Notes: generated by a model from the sequence alone, not told the origin. A DNA stretch of 12,989 nucleotides from an uncultured Selenomonas sp. (GCA_905373085.1 CAJPRR010000050.1:1-12989); one strand, 5' to 3'; positions 5,955-12,579 are shown, counted from the stretch's first letter. Program-made: numbers and translations.

Positions 5955-7180
5955 AGATGCATCACCTTCCTGACCTCTTTCAAGGCCTCAAGCCAGCGAT
6001 CGACGTCCGTCTTCGTATTGTAGAGGTAGAAGCTCGCACGGCACGTGGCGTTCTGCCCGAGATACTTCATCAGCGGCTGGGCGCAGTGGTGGCCGGCACG
6101 CACGGCGACGCCGAAGGAATCGAGGATCGTCGCGACGTCATGCGGATGGACGTCCTTGACGTTGAACGTGATGATGCCCGTCTTCAAGGCCGGATCGGCG
6201 TCACAGCCGTAAAGCTCGACGAAGGGAATCTGGCGCAGCTTGGGCAGCGCGTAGTTCACGAGTTCCTGTTCGATGCGGCGCACGGTGTCGAATCCCGTCT
6301 TTTCGAGATATTCGATGGCGGCGCGAAGCCCTGCCGCGCCGCCGACGTTCTGCGTGCCTGCCTCGAACTTCTGCGGCAGCTCGGCGAACGTCGTCTCCTG
6401 CTCCGTGACGTACTCGATCATGTCGCCGCCGCGCAAAAACGGCGGCATGGCGTCGAGCAGGGCCGCCTTGCCGTAGAGCACGCCGATGCCCATGGGCGAG
6501 AGCAGCTTGTGCCCCGAAAAGGCGAAGAAGTCGCAGTCCATATCCTGCACGTCGACCGCCATGTGCGCCGCGCTCTGCGAGCCGTCGACGAGGATCACGG
6601 CGCCGTTTTCGTGCGCGACAGCGGCAATCTCACGGACCGGGTTGATGAGGCCGAGGACGTTCGAGACTTCCGTGACGGCGACGAGCTTCGTCTTTTTCGT
6701 AATTTTCTTCTTCGCTTCCTCGACGGAGAGCCTGCCGTCCTTTTCGAGGTACATGTACTTCAAGACCGCGCCCTTCGCCCGGGCGACCATCTGCCACGGC
6801 ACGAGGTTCGAGTGATGCTCGGCGATGGAGATGACGATCTCGTCGCCCGCCGCGACGTTCGCAAGGCCGTAGCTGTAGGCGACGAGATTCAGTGCCTCCG
6901 TCGCGTTCTTCGTGAAGATGATCTCCTGCGGCAGACGCGCATGGATGAAGGAGCGCGTCGCGGCACGCGCGTACTCGTAGATGTCCGTCGCCTTGACGGA
7001 GAGCGCGTAGGCGCCCCGGTGCGGGTTCGCGTTGCAGCCGCCGTAATAGCCGCAGATCGCCTGGATGACCTCGTTCGGCTTCTGCGTCGTCGCGCCGTTG
7101 TCGAGGTAGACGAGCGGCTGATTGTTCATCTTGTGCGTGAGCAAGGGAAAATCCTTGCGAATGTCTTCCTCAGTCCGCAT
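5951..7180 (-). CDS. sufS: SufS, group II cysteine desulfurase
   Basis: 409 residues from the chosen start. A PLP enzyme that converts cysteine to alanine and carries the sulfur as a persulfide. Visible: YLDNGATTQKP near the N-terminus, the HH of EHHSN, PLP lysine in FSGHKLLSPMG (Lys225), GHHCAQPL, and the active-site cysteine in ATCRASFYLYNT (Cys380, the short-loop SufS type). The frame is open 30 bp further up, to an ATG at 7210. However, GGGAGG lies 7 nt before the ATG at 7180, and the extra residues (MPPPSKGGSK) match no family sequence. The start overlaps the sufD 3' end by 11 bp. Confidence 0.96.
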   Translation of the reverse strand: MRTEEDIRKDFPLLTHKMNNQPLVYLDNGATTQKPNEVIQAICGYYGGCNANPHRGAYALSVKATDIYEYARAATRSFIHARLPQEIIFTKNATEALNLVAYSYGLANVAAGDEIVISIAEHHSNLVPWQMVARAKGAVLKYMYLEKDGRLSVEEAKKKITKKTKLVAVTEVSNVLGLINPVREIAAVAHENGAVILVDGSQSAAHMAVDVQDMDCDFFAFSGHKLLSPMGIGVLYGKAALLDAMPPFLRGGDMIEYVTEQETTFAELPQKFEAGTQNVGGAAGLRAAIEYLEKTGFDTVRRIEQELVNYALPKLRQIPFVELYGCDADPALKTGIITFNVKDVHPHDVATILDSFGVAVRAGHHCAQPLMKYLGQNATCRASFYLYNTKTDVDRWLEALKEVRKVMHL

Positions 7181-8006
7181 CTTCGATCCTCCCTTCGATG
7201 GAGGCGGCAATCTCCTCCTTGAGCGCTTCGTCCGAGATGCGGTCGAGCACGGGAAAGAGGTCGGCCTCGACGACGAGGCGACGCGCCTCGGCGAGATCGA
7301 GTCCGCGGCTCATCAGGTAGAAGAGCTTCGCCTCGTCCATCTTGCCGATGCTCACGGCATGGTGTCCGTCGACATCGCCCTCGCCCGAGAGCATCAGCGG
7401 CACGGAGCGATTGCGGACACCGGGCGAGAGGAGGATGACGTCCTCGTTCTCGCGCCCGACGGAACCGGCTGAGCCCGTGATGAAGTCGAGCGTGCCGCGA
7501 AACACCTTCTGCGCCTCGTCCATCAGCGCACCCTTGACCTGCATATTTGCGTCCGTATGCTCGCCCCTCTGGCGCACGAGATAGTTGAAGTCGAGCCTGC
7601 GCTTCTTGTCGGCGAAGTAGAAAGCCGCGATGTCCGCTGCGGCGCCCTTTCCCGCAAGCTCGACGGAAAGCTTCGACACGAGTTCTTTCGCGCCGACCTC
7701 GAAGATCGTATAGGAAAAGACTCCCCCCTCTTCGACACGCACCTTGACGTCGTCGGCATGGCTTTCCTCCTCGGGCACGAGCTGCACCTTGACGAGGGAA
7801 AGCGTGCCGCCCGCCTCGACGTGAGCTTCGATCTCGGCATGGCCGCCCTTCCGGTAGATCTGGACGGCTTCCTTCGTCTCGCCCGCCTTCACATGGATCT
7901 TCTGCACTTCGGCGGCATCGAGTCCATCGGGCAGAGCTGCGCCGTTGACGCCGAGCCAGCGCCAGGTGCGCATGGGAATGGAGCTGAAAAGTTCTTGATT
8001 CTGCAT
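7170..8006 (-). CDS. sufD: SufD, short form, Fe-S scaffold subunit
   Basis: 278 residues, much shorter than the ~420-440 of SufD in E. coli or Bacillus. The C-terminal SufBD beta-helix and tail are kept: DVDGHHAVSIG (His215/His216, near the conserved histidine used in cluster assembly), then EAKLFYLMSRGL and a helical tail. The N-terminal helical region of longer SufD is absent; the protein begins with a short segment and goes almost directly into the beta-helix (from ~35). No frameshift is apparent, and the gene starts with GGGGAGGAG 9 nt upstream, 18 bp after sufB, so it looks complete rather than broken. It should pair with SufB and SufC. Confidence 0.92.
   Translation of the reverse strand: MQNQELFSSIPMRTWRWLGVNGAALPDGLDAAEVQKIHVKAGETKEAVQIYRKGGHAEIEAHVEAGGTLSLVKVQLVPEEESHADDVKVRVEEGGVFSYTIFEVGAKELVSKLSVELAGKGAAADIAAFYFADKKRRLDFNYLVRQRGEHTDANMQVKGALMDEAQKVFRGTLDFITGSAGSVGRENEDVILLSPGVRNRSVPLMLSGEGDVDGHHAVSIGKMDEAKLFYLMSRGLDLAEARRLVVEADLFPVLDRISDEALKEEIAASIEGRIEDAD
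7188..7193 (-). promoter_or_regulatory. RBS deciding the sufS start
   Basis: GGGAGG on the minus strand, 7 nt before the ATG at 7180 and inside the sufD coding region. It argues against the upstream in-frame ATG at 7210. Confidence 0.75.
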
Positions 8007-8024
8007 GATTTTTCTCTCCTCCCC

Positions 8025-9431
8025 TTATCCCATCGTGCCTTCAAGCTCGATATTGACGAGATTGTTCATCTCAACGGCGTATTCCAAGGGCAGTTCCTTC
8101 GCGATCGGCTCGACGAAGCCGCGCACGATCATCGCGCGCGCCTCCTCCTCGTCGATGCCGCGGCTCGTCAGATAGTAGACGGCCTCGTCGCTGATGCGGC
8201 CGATCTTCGCCTCGTGCCCGATGTCCGCCTCATCGCCCTCGATGTCCATGGCGGGAAGCGTGTCGGAGCGTGAGATGCTGTCGAGCATCAGAGATTCGCA
8301 GTTGACCGAGCACTTCGCGAACGGCGCGTTCTTCGCGACCTTCACGGCACTGCGGTAGATCGCCTTGCCACCCGCCTTCGAGATCGAGCGCGTGTTGATC
8401 GTCGCCGACGTGTGCGGCGCCGTGTGGATGACGGCCGCGCCCGTGTCGAGCGTCTGCCCCTTCGAGGCAAAGGTCACGCCCGTGAACTCGCAGCGTGCAC
8501 GCTCGCCGTGCAGGATGCTGCACGGGTAGAGCATGGAGACGTGCGAGCCGAAGGAGCCGGAGACCCATTCGATCAGGCCGTCCTTTTCGACGAGGGCGCG
8601 TTTCGTGTTGAGATTCATCATGTTGCGCGACCAGTTCTCGATCGTCGAGTAGCGAAGCCGCGCCCCTTCTTTGACAAAGAGTTCGACGCAGCCCGCGTGT
8701 AGATTCGTCACATTGTACTTCGGCGCCGAGCAGCCCTCGATGAAGTGCAGGTTCGCGCCCTTTTCCACAATGATCAGCGTGTGCTCGAACTGCCCCGCGC
8801 CCGGCGCATTGAGCCTAAAGTACGACTGCAGCGGAATCTCCACGTCGACGCCCTCGGGCACGTAGACGAAGGAGCCGCCCGACCAGACGGCGCCGTGCAG
8901 CGCCGCGAACTTGTGATCCTTCGGCGGCACGAGCTTCATGAAGTATTTCTTGACCAAGTCCTCGTGCTCGACGAGCGCCGTCTCCATATCGGTGTAGACG
9001 ACGCCCTGCTTCACGAGGCTTTCCTGTATGCTGTGGTAGACGACTTCCGAATCGTACTGTGCGCCGACGCCCGCGAGCGATGTCTTCTCCGCTTCGGGGA
9101 TGCCGAGGCGGTCGAAGGTCTCCTTGATGTCCTCGGGAACTTCCTTCCAGTTTCCCGTCATCTTCGCATCGGGGCGCACATAGGTGACGATCTCGTTCAT
9201 ATCAAGCTCCGAGAGGTCGGGACCCCACGAGGGAAGCGCCATCTTGTTGTACGTCTCGAGCGACTTCAGGCGGAACTCAAGCATCCAATCGGGATCGTGC
9301 TTCTGCTTCGCAATATCACGGATGATGTCCTCCGTCAGACCCTGCTGTGCCTTGTAGACGGGGATGTCGTGATTCCTGATGTCGTAGAGCGTGCGCTCGA
9401 TGTCCTCCACAAAGGTCTTCTTCTTTGCCAT
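8025..9431 (-). CDS. sufB: SufB, Fe-S cluster scaffold subunit
   Basis: 468 residues from the chosen start, normal length. Core scaffold of the SufBC2D complex. Typical N-terminus (YDIRN.DIPVYK), PSWGPDLS, the beta-helix, and C-terminal conserved parts: KCSVNCESLML (Cys378, equivalent to the sulfur-accepting Cys405 of E. coli) and DIGHEAKIGRISDEAVYYLTSRG (His406, Glu407). A GTG at 9440 is in frame, but AGGTGG 5 nt before the ATG at 9431 favours the latter. The stop of sufC overlaps that ribosome site, so the genes are tightly coupled. Confidence 0.96.
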   Translation of the reverse strand: MAKKKTFVEDIERTLYDIRNHDIPVYKAQQGLTEDIIRDIAKQKHDPDWMLEFRLKSLETYNKMALPSWGPDLSELDMNEIVTYVRPDAKMTGNWKEVPEDIKETFDRLGIPEAEKTSLAGVGAQYDSEVVYHSIQESLVKQGVVYTDMETALVEHEDLVKKYFMKLVPPKDHKFAALHGAVWSGGSFVYVPEGVDVEIPLQSYFRLNAPGAGQFEHTLIIVEKGANLHFIEGCSAPKYNVTNLHAGCVELFVKEGARLRYSTIENWSRNMMNLNTKRALVEKDGLIEWVSGSFGSHVSMLYPCSILHGERARCEFTGVTFASKGQTLDTGAAVIHTAPHTSATINTRSISKAGGKAIYRSAVKVAKNAPFAKCSVNCESLMLDSISRSDTLPAMDIEGDEADIGHEAKIGRISDEAVYYLTSRGIDEEEARAMIVRGFVEPIAKELPLEYAVEMNNLVNIELEGTMG

Positions 9432-9436
9432 CTCGC

Positions 9437-9442
9437 CCACCT
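9437..9442 (-). promoter_or_regulatory. RBS deciding the sufB start
   Basis: AGGTGG on the minus strand, 5 nt before the ATG at 9431, overlapping the sufC stop codon. The in-frame GTG at 9440 lies within it and has no ribosome site of its own. Confidence 0.65.
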
Positions 9443-10197
9443 CACTTCGCTGCGACGTCGTCGAGGATGTGCGTGAAGCCGCGGCGGTTCACCTCGTCGA
9501 TGAGTTCGGGGCCGCCCTCTTCGACGATGCGGCCGCCGATGATGACATGCACGCGGTCGACCTCGAGCTTTTCCAAGATCTTCGAGTTGTGCGTGATGAT
9601 GAGGCAGCTGTTGTCCGCCGTATGATACTTCTCGATTCCCGAGGAGACGATCTGCACGGCGTCGACGTCAAGACCCGAATCCGTCTCATCGAGCAGCGCA
9701 AGCTTCGGCGCGAGCATCAAAAGCTGCAGGATCTCATTGCGCTTCTTCTCGCCGCCCGAAAACCCTACGTTCATGTAGCGCTCGGCGTACGAAGGATCGA
9801 TCTTCAGCTCTTCCATCGTCTTCTTGAGTTCCTTCTTGAAAGCCATGATCTTGACCTTCTCGCCCGTCACCGCCTGCTTCGCCGTCCGAAGCATATTCTC
9901 GACCGTGATGCCCGGAATCTCCTCGGGCATCTGAAACGAGAGGAACAGGCCTTCCCTCGCGCGCTCGAATGTCTCCTTCTCCAAGAGGCTCGTGCCCTCG
10001 AAGAAGATCTCGCCCGCCGTCACTTCGTACTTCGGATGACCCATGATGACGTTCATGAGCGTCGACTTGCCCGAGCCGTTCGGGCCTAGGATCACATGCA
10101 CCTCGCCCTTGCGGATCGTCAGGTCAAGGTTCTTCAATATCGTTTTTCCCTCCACGCCTGCAGAGAGATTCTTGATGTTCAGCAATGCATCCGACAT
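9442..10197 (-). CDS. sufC: SufC, ABC-type ATPase of the Fe-S assembly complex
   Basis: 251 residues, normal length. Walker A LGPNGSGKST (~37-46), Q-loop Gln89, ABC signature FSGGEKKRNE (146-155), Walker B LALLDETDSGLD with Asp170-Glu171, and the H-switch His203 in IITHN. The KRNE after the signature is characteristic of SufC rather than transporter ATPases. It is soluble and drives conformational change in SufBD. First gene of the operon, start fixed by AAAGGAG 7 nt upstream. Its ~230-nt leader contains the repeated hairpin element and a stem close to the ribosome site. Confidence 0.97.
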   Translation of the reverse strand: MSDALLNIKNLSAGVEGKTILKNLDLTIRKGEVHVILGPNGSGKSTLMNVIMGHPKYEVTAGEIFFEGTSLLEKETFERAREGLFLSFQMPEEIPGITVENMLRTAKQAVTGEKVKIMAFKKELKKTMEELKIDPSYAERYMNVGFSGGEKKRNEILQLLMLAPKLALLDETDSGLDVDAVQIVSSGIEKYHTADNSCLIITHNSKILEKLEVDRVHVIIGGRIVEEGGPELIDEVNRRGFTHILDDVAAK

Positions 10198-10216
10198 GAT
10201 GATGCTCCTTTCTTCC

Positions 10217-10248
10217 GCACGGAATCTTTCGGCAGCTCGCCGCCGTGC
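10217..10248 (-). promoter_or_regulatory. Hairpin next to the sufC ribosome binding site
   Basis: Minus strand: GCACGG/CCGTGC outer stem with inner CGGC-GAGCT-GCCG stem-loop. It ends 5 nt before the AAAGGAG site of sufC (10205-10211). It lacks a T run, so it is not a terminator. Whether it affects translation is unknown. Confidence 0.5.
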
Positions 10249-10261
10249 AACGCATTATGCT

Positions 10262-10306
10262 CAATCGGTCTGCGCCTTCGGCTTGACCTCTTGGGGTTTC
10301 ATGGTA
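10262..10306 (-). repeat. Repeat copy B (truncated H1) in the suf leader
   Basis: 45 bp matching copies 1/2 from TACCATG to GATTG, with differences: GAAACC for GAAGCC and triloop GAA for GTA. The right outer arm (GGTTTC) is missing; only the inner stems remain (GGTC/GACC, GCC/GGC and three pairs of CCAA/TTG). It starts 105 bp after copy A. Confidence 0.85.
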
Positions 10307-10355
10307 AGCTACACGCACAAACGTCCACTTTGTGGACATTGTGCGCCGCCCTTAC
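10304..10355 (-). repeat. Hairpin H2 between copies A and B in the suf leader
   Basis: GTAAG (complement of 10351-10355) pairs with CTTAC (complement of 10304-10308). After a 5-nt by 5-nt internal loop, CGCACAA pairs with TTGTGCG (10339-10345 / 10314-10320). After a 1x2 loop, GTCCAC pairs with GTGGAC (10332-10337 / 10323-10328), closed by an AAA loop. It has the same layout as 572-688 with an unrelated stem sequence. Confidence 0.8.
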
Positions 10356-10411
10356 GGAAACCTGGCCAATCGGTCTGCGCCTTCGGCTTGACCTCTTGGG
10401 GTTTCATGGTA
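10350..10411 (-). repeat. Repeat copy A (complete H1) in the suf leader
   Basis: Minus-strand homologue of 517-577. H1 at 10357-10405 reads GAAACC-CCAA-GA-GGTC-AA-GCC-GAA-GGC-GCA-GACC-GA-TTGG-CCA-GGTTTC. The outer stem GAAACC/GGTTTC replaces GAAGCC/GGCTTC of copies 1/2, a compensatory G-C to A-T change. The other differences fall in the triloop (GTA to GAA), the bulge (TTA to CCA) and the nucleotide between the outer stem and GTAAG (T to C). Confidence 0.88.
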
Positions 10412-10436
10412 TTTTACTCGGGATTCATTTCCTTTC

Positions 10437-10465
10437 ATTTTATGTGGTTTTGTCATAAATGTCAA
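10437..10465 (-). promoter_or_regulatory. Sigma-70-type promoter of the suf operon
   Basis: Minus strand TTGACA (10460-10465), 17-bp spacer, TAAAAT (10437-10442): consensus -35 and near-consensus -10. Predicted start near 10430, giving a ~233-nt leader before sufC that carries copy A, H2, copy B and the SD-proximal hairpin. The 354-bp gap 10198-10551 is fully accounted for by these elements plus the Fur-like box and the upstream terminator. Confidence 0.85.
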
Positions 10466-10488
10466 TCCCGCAAAGCAAAAGTCCTTAT

Positions 10489-10503
10489 AGATAATAATTA
10501 TCA
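10489..10503 (-). promoter_or_regulatory. Fur-box-like palindrome upstream of the suf promoter
   Basis: Minus strand TGATAAT-T-ATTATCT, matching 13 of 14 defined positions of the 7-1-7 Fur consensus TGATAATNATTATCA. It is centred about 66 bp upstream of the predicted suf start and 24 bp above the -35 box. Fe-S assembly genes are common iron-responsive targets, which fits. The site is upstream of, not overlapping, the promoter, so simple occlusion is not obvious. PerR sites look similar and cannot be excluded. Confidence 0.55.
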
Positions 10504-10504
10504 C

Positions 10505-10536
10505 AAAAAGACCGATGCATACATTATGCATCGGTC
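10505..10536 (-). terminator. Terminator of the response regulator gene
   Basis: Perfect 12-bp stem GACCGATGCATA/TATGCATCGGTC (10510-10521/10525-10536) with a 3-nt loop, followed on the minus strand by TTTTT. It lies 16 bp past the stop and directly upstream of the suf regulatory region, insulating the two operons. Confidence 0.92.
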
Positions 10537-10551
10537 GAAAATGCCTGCCGC

Positions 10552-11223
10552 TCACTCCAGCGTCATGATCTTGTGCTTCAAGACGTAGATCAGTGCCTGC
10601 GTGCGGTCGTTGACATTGAGCTTTCTAAAGATGTTCGTCAGATGGTTCTTGACCGTCTTCTCGCTGACGAAGAGCGCCTGCGCGATGTCCTGGTTGCTGA
10701 ACCCCTTGGCGATGCACGAAAGCACGTCCATCTCGCGCGAAGTCAGGCGCTCGGAGCGGCTCTCGCGCCACATCGTGCGCGCCTTCTCGTTGATATTTTC
10801 GTCTTCGGCGACGCCGCCGAAGAGACGCTCGGCGAGCGACGGATAGACGAAAGCGTTGCCCTCGTTGACGACGTGGATCGCCTTGATGAGCATCGAAGGC
10901 TCGACATCCTTGAGGAGATAGCCGAGAACGCCGTTCTTCAAGAGTTCGAGCACATAGTTGTCGCTGTCGTGAATCGTCAGCACGATGATCTTGGTCTTGG
11001 ACTTCGCCGCCTGGAGCTGGCACGCCACCTCAAGCCCCGAGAGGCCCGGCATATTGAGATCGAGGAGCAGCACGTCAGGCTGCAGGACGAGGGTTCTGGC
11101 AAGCGTTTCCTGTCCGTCCTCCGCCTCGCCGACGACCTCGAGGTCATCCTCAAAATTCAGTACGCGCTTGACTCCCTGGCGAAGCAGCGCATGGTCGTCC
11201 GCGATCAAGATCTTGATTGTCAT
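10552..11223 (-). CDS. LuxR/NarL-family response regulator
   Basis: 223 residues from the chosen start. The receiver domain (~1-120) has the acidic pair in IADDH, phosphoacceptor Asp55 in LLLDLNMPG, the T of VLTIHD and Lys in YLLKD. A linker leads to a LuxR-type helix-turn-helix (~155-220): LTSREMDVL, then SNQDIAQALFVSEKTVKNHL. This is a standard two-component regulator of the NarL/LiaR/DegU type. No sensor kinase is in the window. The ATG at 11223 overlaps the secretin stop by 4 bp (ATGA) and has AAAGGA 9 nt upstream. A TTG two codons earlier is possible but badly spaced. Co-transcription with the secretin suggests a role tied to the envelope/pilus operon; its targets are unknown. Confidence 0.93.
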   Translation of the reverse strand: MTIKILIADDHALLRQGVKRVLNFEDDLEVVGEAEDGQETLARTLVLQPDVLLLDLNMPGLSGLEVACQLQAAKSKTKIIVLTIHDSDNYVLELLKNGVLGYLLKDVEPSMLIKAIHVVNEGNAFVYPSLAERLFGGVAEDENINEKARTMWRESRSERLTSREMDVLSCIAKGFSNQDIAQALFVSEKTVKNHLTNIFRKLNVNDRTQALIYVLKHKIMTLE

Positions 11224-12563
11224 TGCCAAACATCCTTTCCGTTCCGCTCTGATCCCGCCGTTCCTTCGGCAGGAGAAGAAGTATCGCGCAAGATGTGCGC
11301 GGTCAAAAATATCATGATTTCAGAATCCGTCTTCGTGCGGCGCACGCTCTTGAAAAAAGCGCCGAGCACGGGAATGTCGCCCAGAAGCGGCACCTTTGCG
11401 AAGACTCTTGATTCCTCGCTGCCGATGAGTCCGCCGATGACCATGGTCTCGCCGTCTTTTAAGCGCACGGTCGTATCGGCTGAACGCTCCTGGAACTTGT
11501 ACGCCTTGAGATCATCGACATAGACGGGCGAACTGACTTCCGTATGAACCCGCGCCGTGATCTCGCCGTTTTCATGGATGCGCGGCGTATAGCGCAGGAT
11601 GATGCCCGCCTTCTTGTAGGCGATCGAAGTCGTCACCGTCGAGTTCGTCGTCTGCGTCTCGGGTACGGGAACGGAGCCGCCGATGTTGATCACGGCCTCC
11701 CTGCCCTGCAGCGTTGTAATGTTCGGACGCGCCAAGACATCCGCCTTGCCGTCCGTGACGAGCGCCGCGATCTTCGCCCGATAGTAGAACTCGTATGGCT
11801 TGCCCTCCGGCGTCCTGCCGAAGCGAATGACGCCCGGCACCTCGCCGTCGATGCCCCGTCTTCTGCCTTCTGCAGCGCCCTTCGCTGCGCCGTGCGGATC
11901 GATGGGCAAGGGCGACCAGTCCCAGTCCACGCCGAGTTCCTTCGCCGCATTCTTCTCCAAAGCGACGACGCGCGCCTCCAAGGACACCTGCTCGGTCGGC
12001 ACATCGAGCGAATGCAGCACAGTCTCGGCACGCACGCTTTCTTCTTCCGTGCCGTAGAAAAGCAGGGCGTTTGTCGCACGGTCAATCAAAAGTCGTTCTC
12101 CTGTTCGGTAAAGCCCCTGCTCGCTTGTATCTTCCTTCCCATTTTTCTTATTCTCGTCTGTCGCGGAAATTCCTGCTTCTCCCAAAGATAAATTTACGGC
12201 GGCGAACGCTGTATCGAGATCAGCGTAGTGAACAGGCAGGACGTGCATGCGATAAAAAGGCGCCGCTTCCTTTGCCGAGCGCACGAGAAGGACTTTTCCC
12301 TCACGCTGCATAACCAAGCCTTTCGTCTTGCCGATGAGCATGAGCGCTTCTTCCGGCTCGACATCCCTGAGACTGAGGCTGATGCGCCCAGCCACCGAGT
12401 CGTCGAGTATGAGATCAAGGCCCGAAAGCCGTGCGATGGATGTCAGAAGCGACGCGATATCCGCATCGACAACCTCAAGCGTCAAGGGAGAGGCCGCCGC
12501 CGAAGAGGCGATGAAAAGCCATGCGGCAAGAGCGAGCGAACAGACTCTCGGCAAGCTTCCCAT
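11220..12563 (-). CDS. Secretin of the PilQ/GspD family (short form)
   Basis: 447 residues from the chosen start. Sec signal peptide at 1-25 (hydrophobic core then SSAAASP). N0/STN-like domain (~26-95: LTLEVVDADIASLLTSIARLSGL). One N1-type ring domain (~103-190), with an Asn/Lys/Glu-rich insert near 134-147. Secretin barrel domain (~195-425) with ARPNITT, IGGSVPVPET (VPVP at 298-301), VIGGLI and LGDIPVLGAFF. It forms a multimeric outer-membrane channel for type IV pili or type II-like export. The protein is short (many PilQ/GspD exceed 600 residues), with no AMIN domains and a single N1 unit. Upstream is a PilP/GspC-like gene, which fits pilP-pilQ order. The frame is open to an ATG at 12674, but AAGGAGG lies 8-9 nt before the ATG at 12563 and the signal peptide starts there. 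Confidence 0.93.
   Translation of the reverse strand: MGSLPRVCSLALAAWLFIASSAAASPLTLEVVDADIASLLTSIARLSGLDLILDDSVAGRISLSLRDVEPEEALMLIGKTKGLVMQREGKVLLVRSAKEAAPFYRMHVLPVHYADLDTAFAAVNLSLGEAGISATDENKKNGKEDTSEQGLYRTGERLLIDRATNALLFYGTEEESVRAETVLHSLDVPTEQVSLEARVVALEKNAAKELGVDWDWSPLPIDPHGAAKGAAEGRRRGIDGEVPGVIRFGRTPEGKPYEFYYRAKIAALVTDGKADVLARPNITTLQGREAVINIGGSVPVPETQTTNSTVTTSIAYKKAGIILRYTPRIHENGEITARVHTEVSSPVYVDDLKAYKFQERSADTTVRLKDGETMVIGGLIGSEESRVFAKVPLLGDIPVLGAFFKSVRRTKTDSEIMIFLTAHILRDTSSPAEGTAGSERNGKDVWQ
11233..11238 (-). promoter_or_regulatory. RBS deciding the response regulator start
   Basis: AAAGGA 9 nt before the ATG at 11223, within the last codons of the secretin gene. It is only 3 nt before the alternative TTG at 11229, which makes that start unlikely. 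Confidence 0.6.
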
Positions 12564-12571
12564 ATCGGACT

Positions 12572-12579
12572 CCCTCCTT
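12572..12579 (-). promoter_or_regulatory. RBS deciding the secretin start
   Basis: AAGGAGGG on the minus strand, 8 nt before the ATG at 12563, the start of a typical signal peptide. The 121 bp between this start and the upstream gene (12564-12684) hold no other convincing gene. Confidence 0.75.

Noticed and set aside
5957..7222. Open frame of 421 codons on the + strand opposite sufS
   Set aside because: Mirror frame of sufS codon bias; the product is Val/Arg/Asp-rich with no motifs, and sufS is certain.
10198..10436. Known riboswitch or T-box in the suf leader
   Set aside because: I see no T-box sequence, no recognisable riboswitch core, and no terminator with a T run before sufC.
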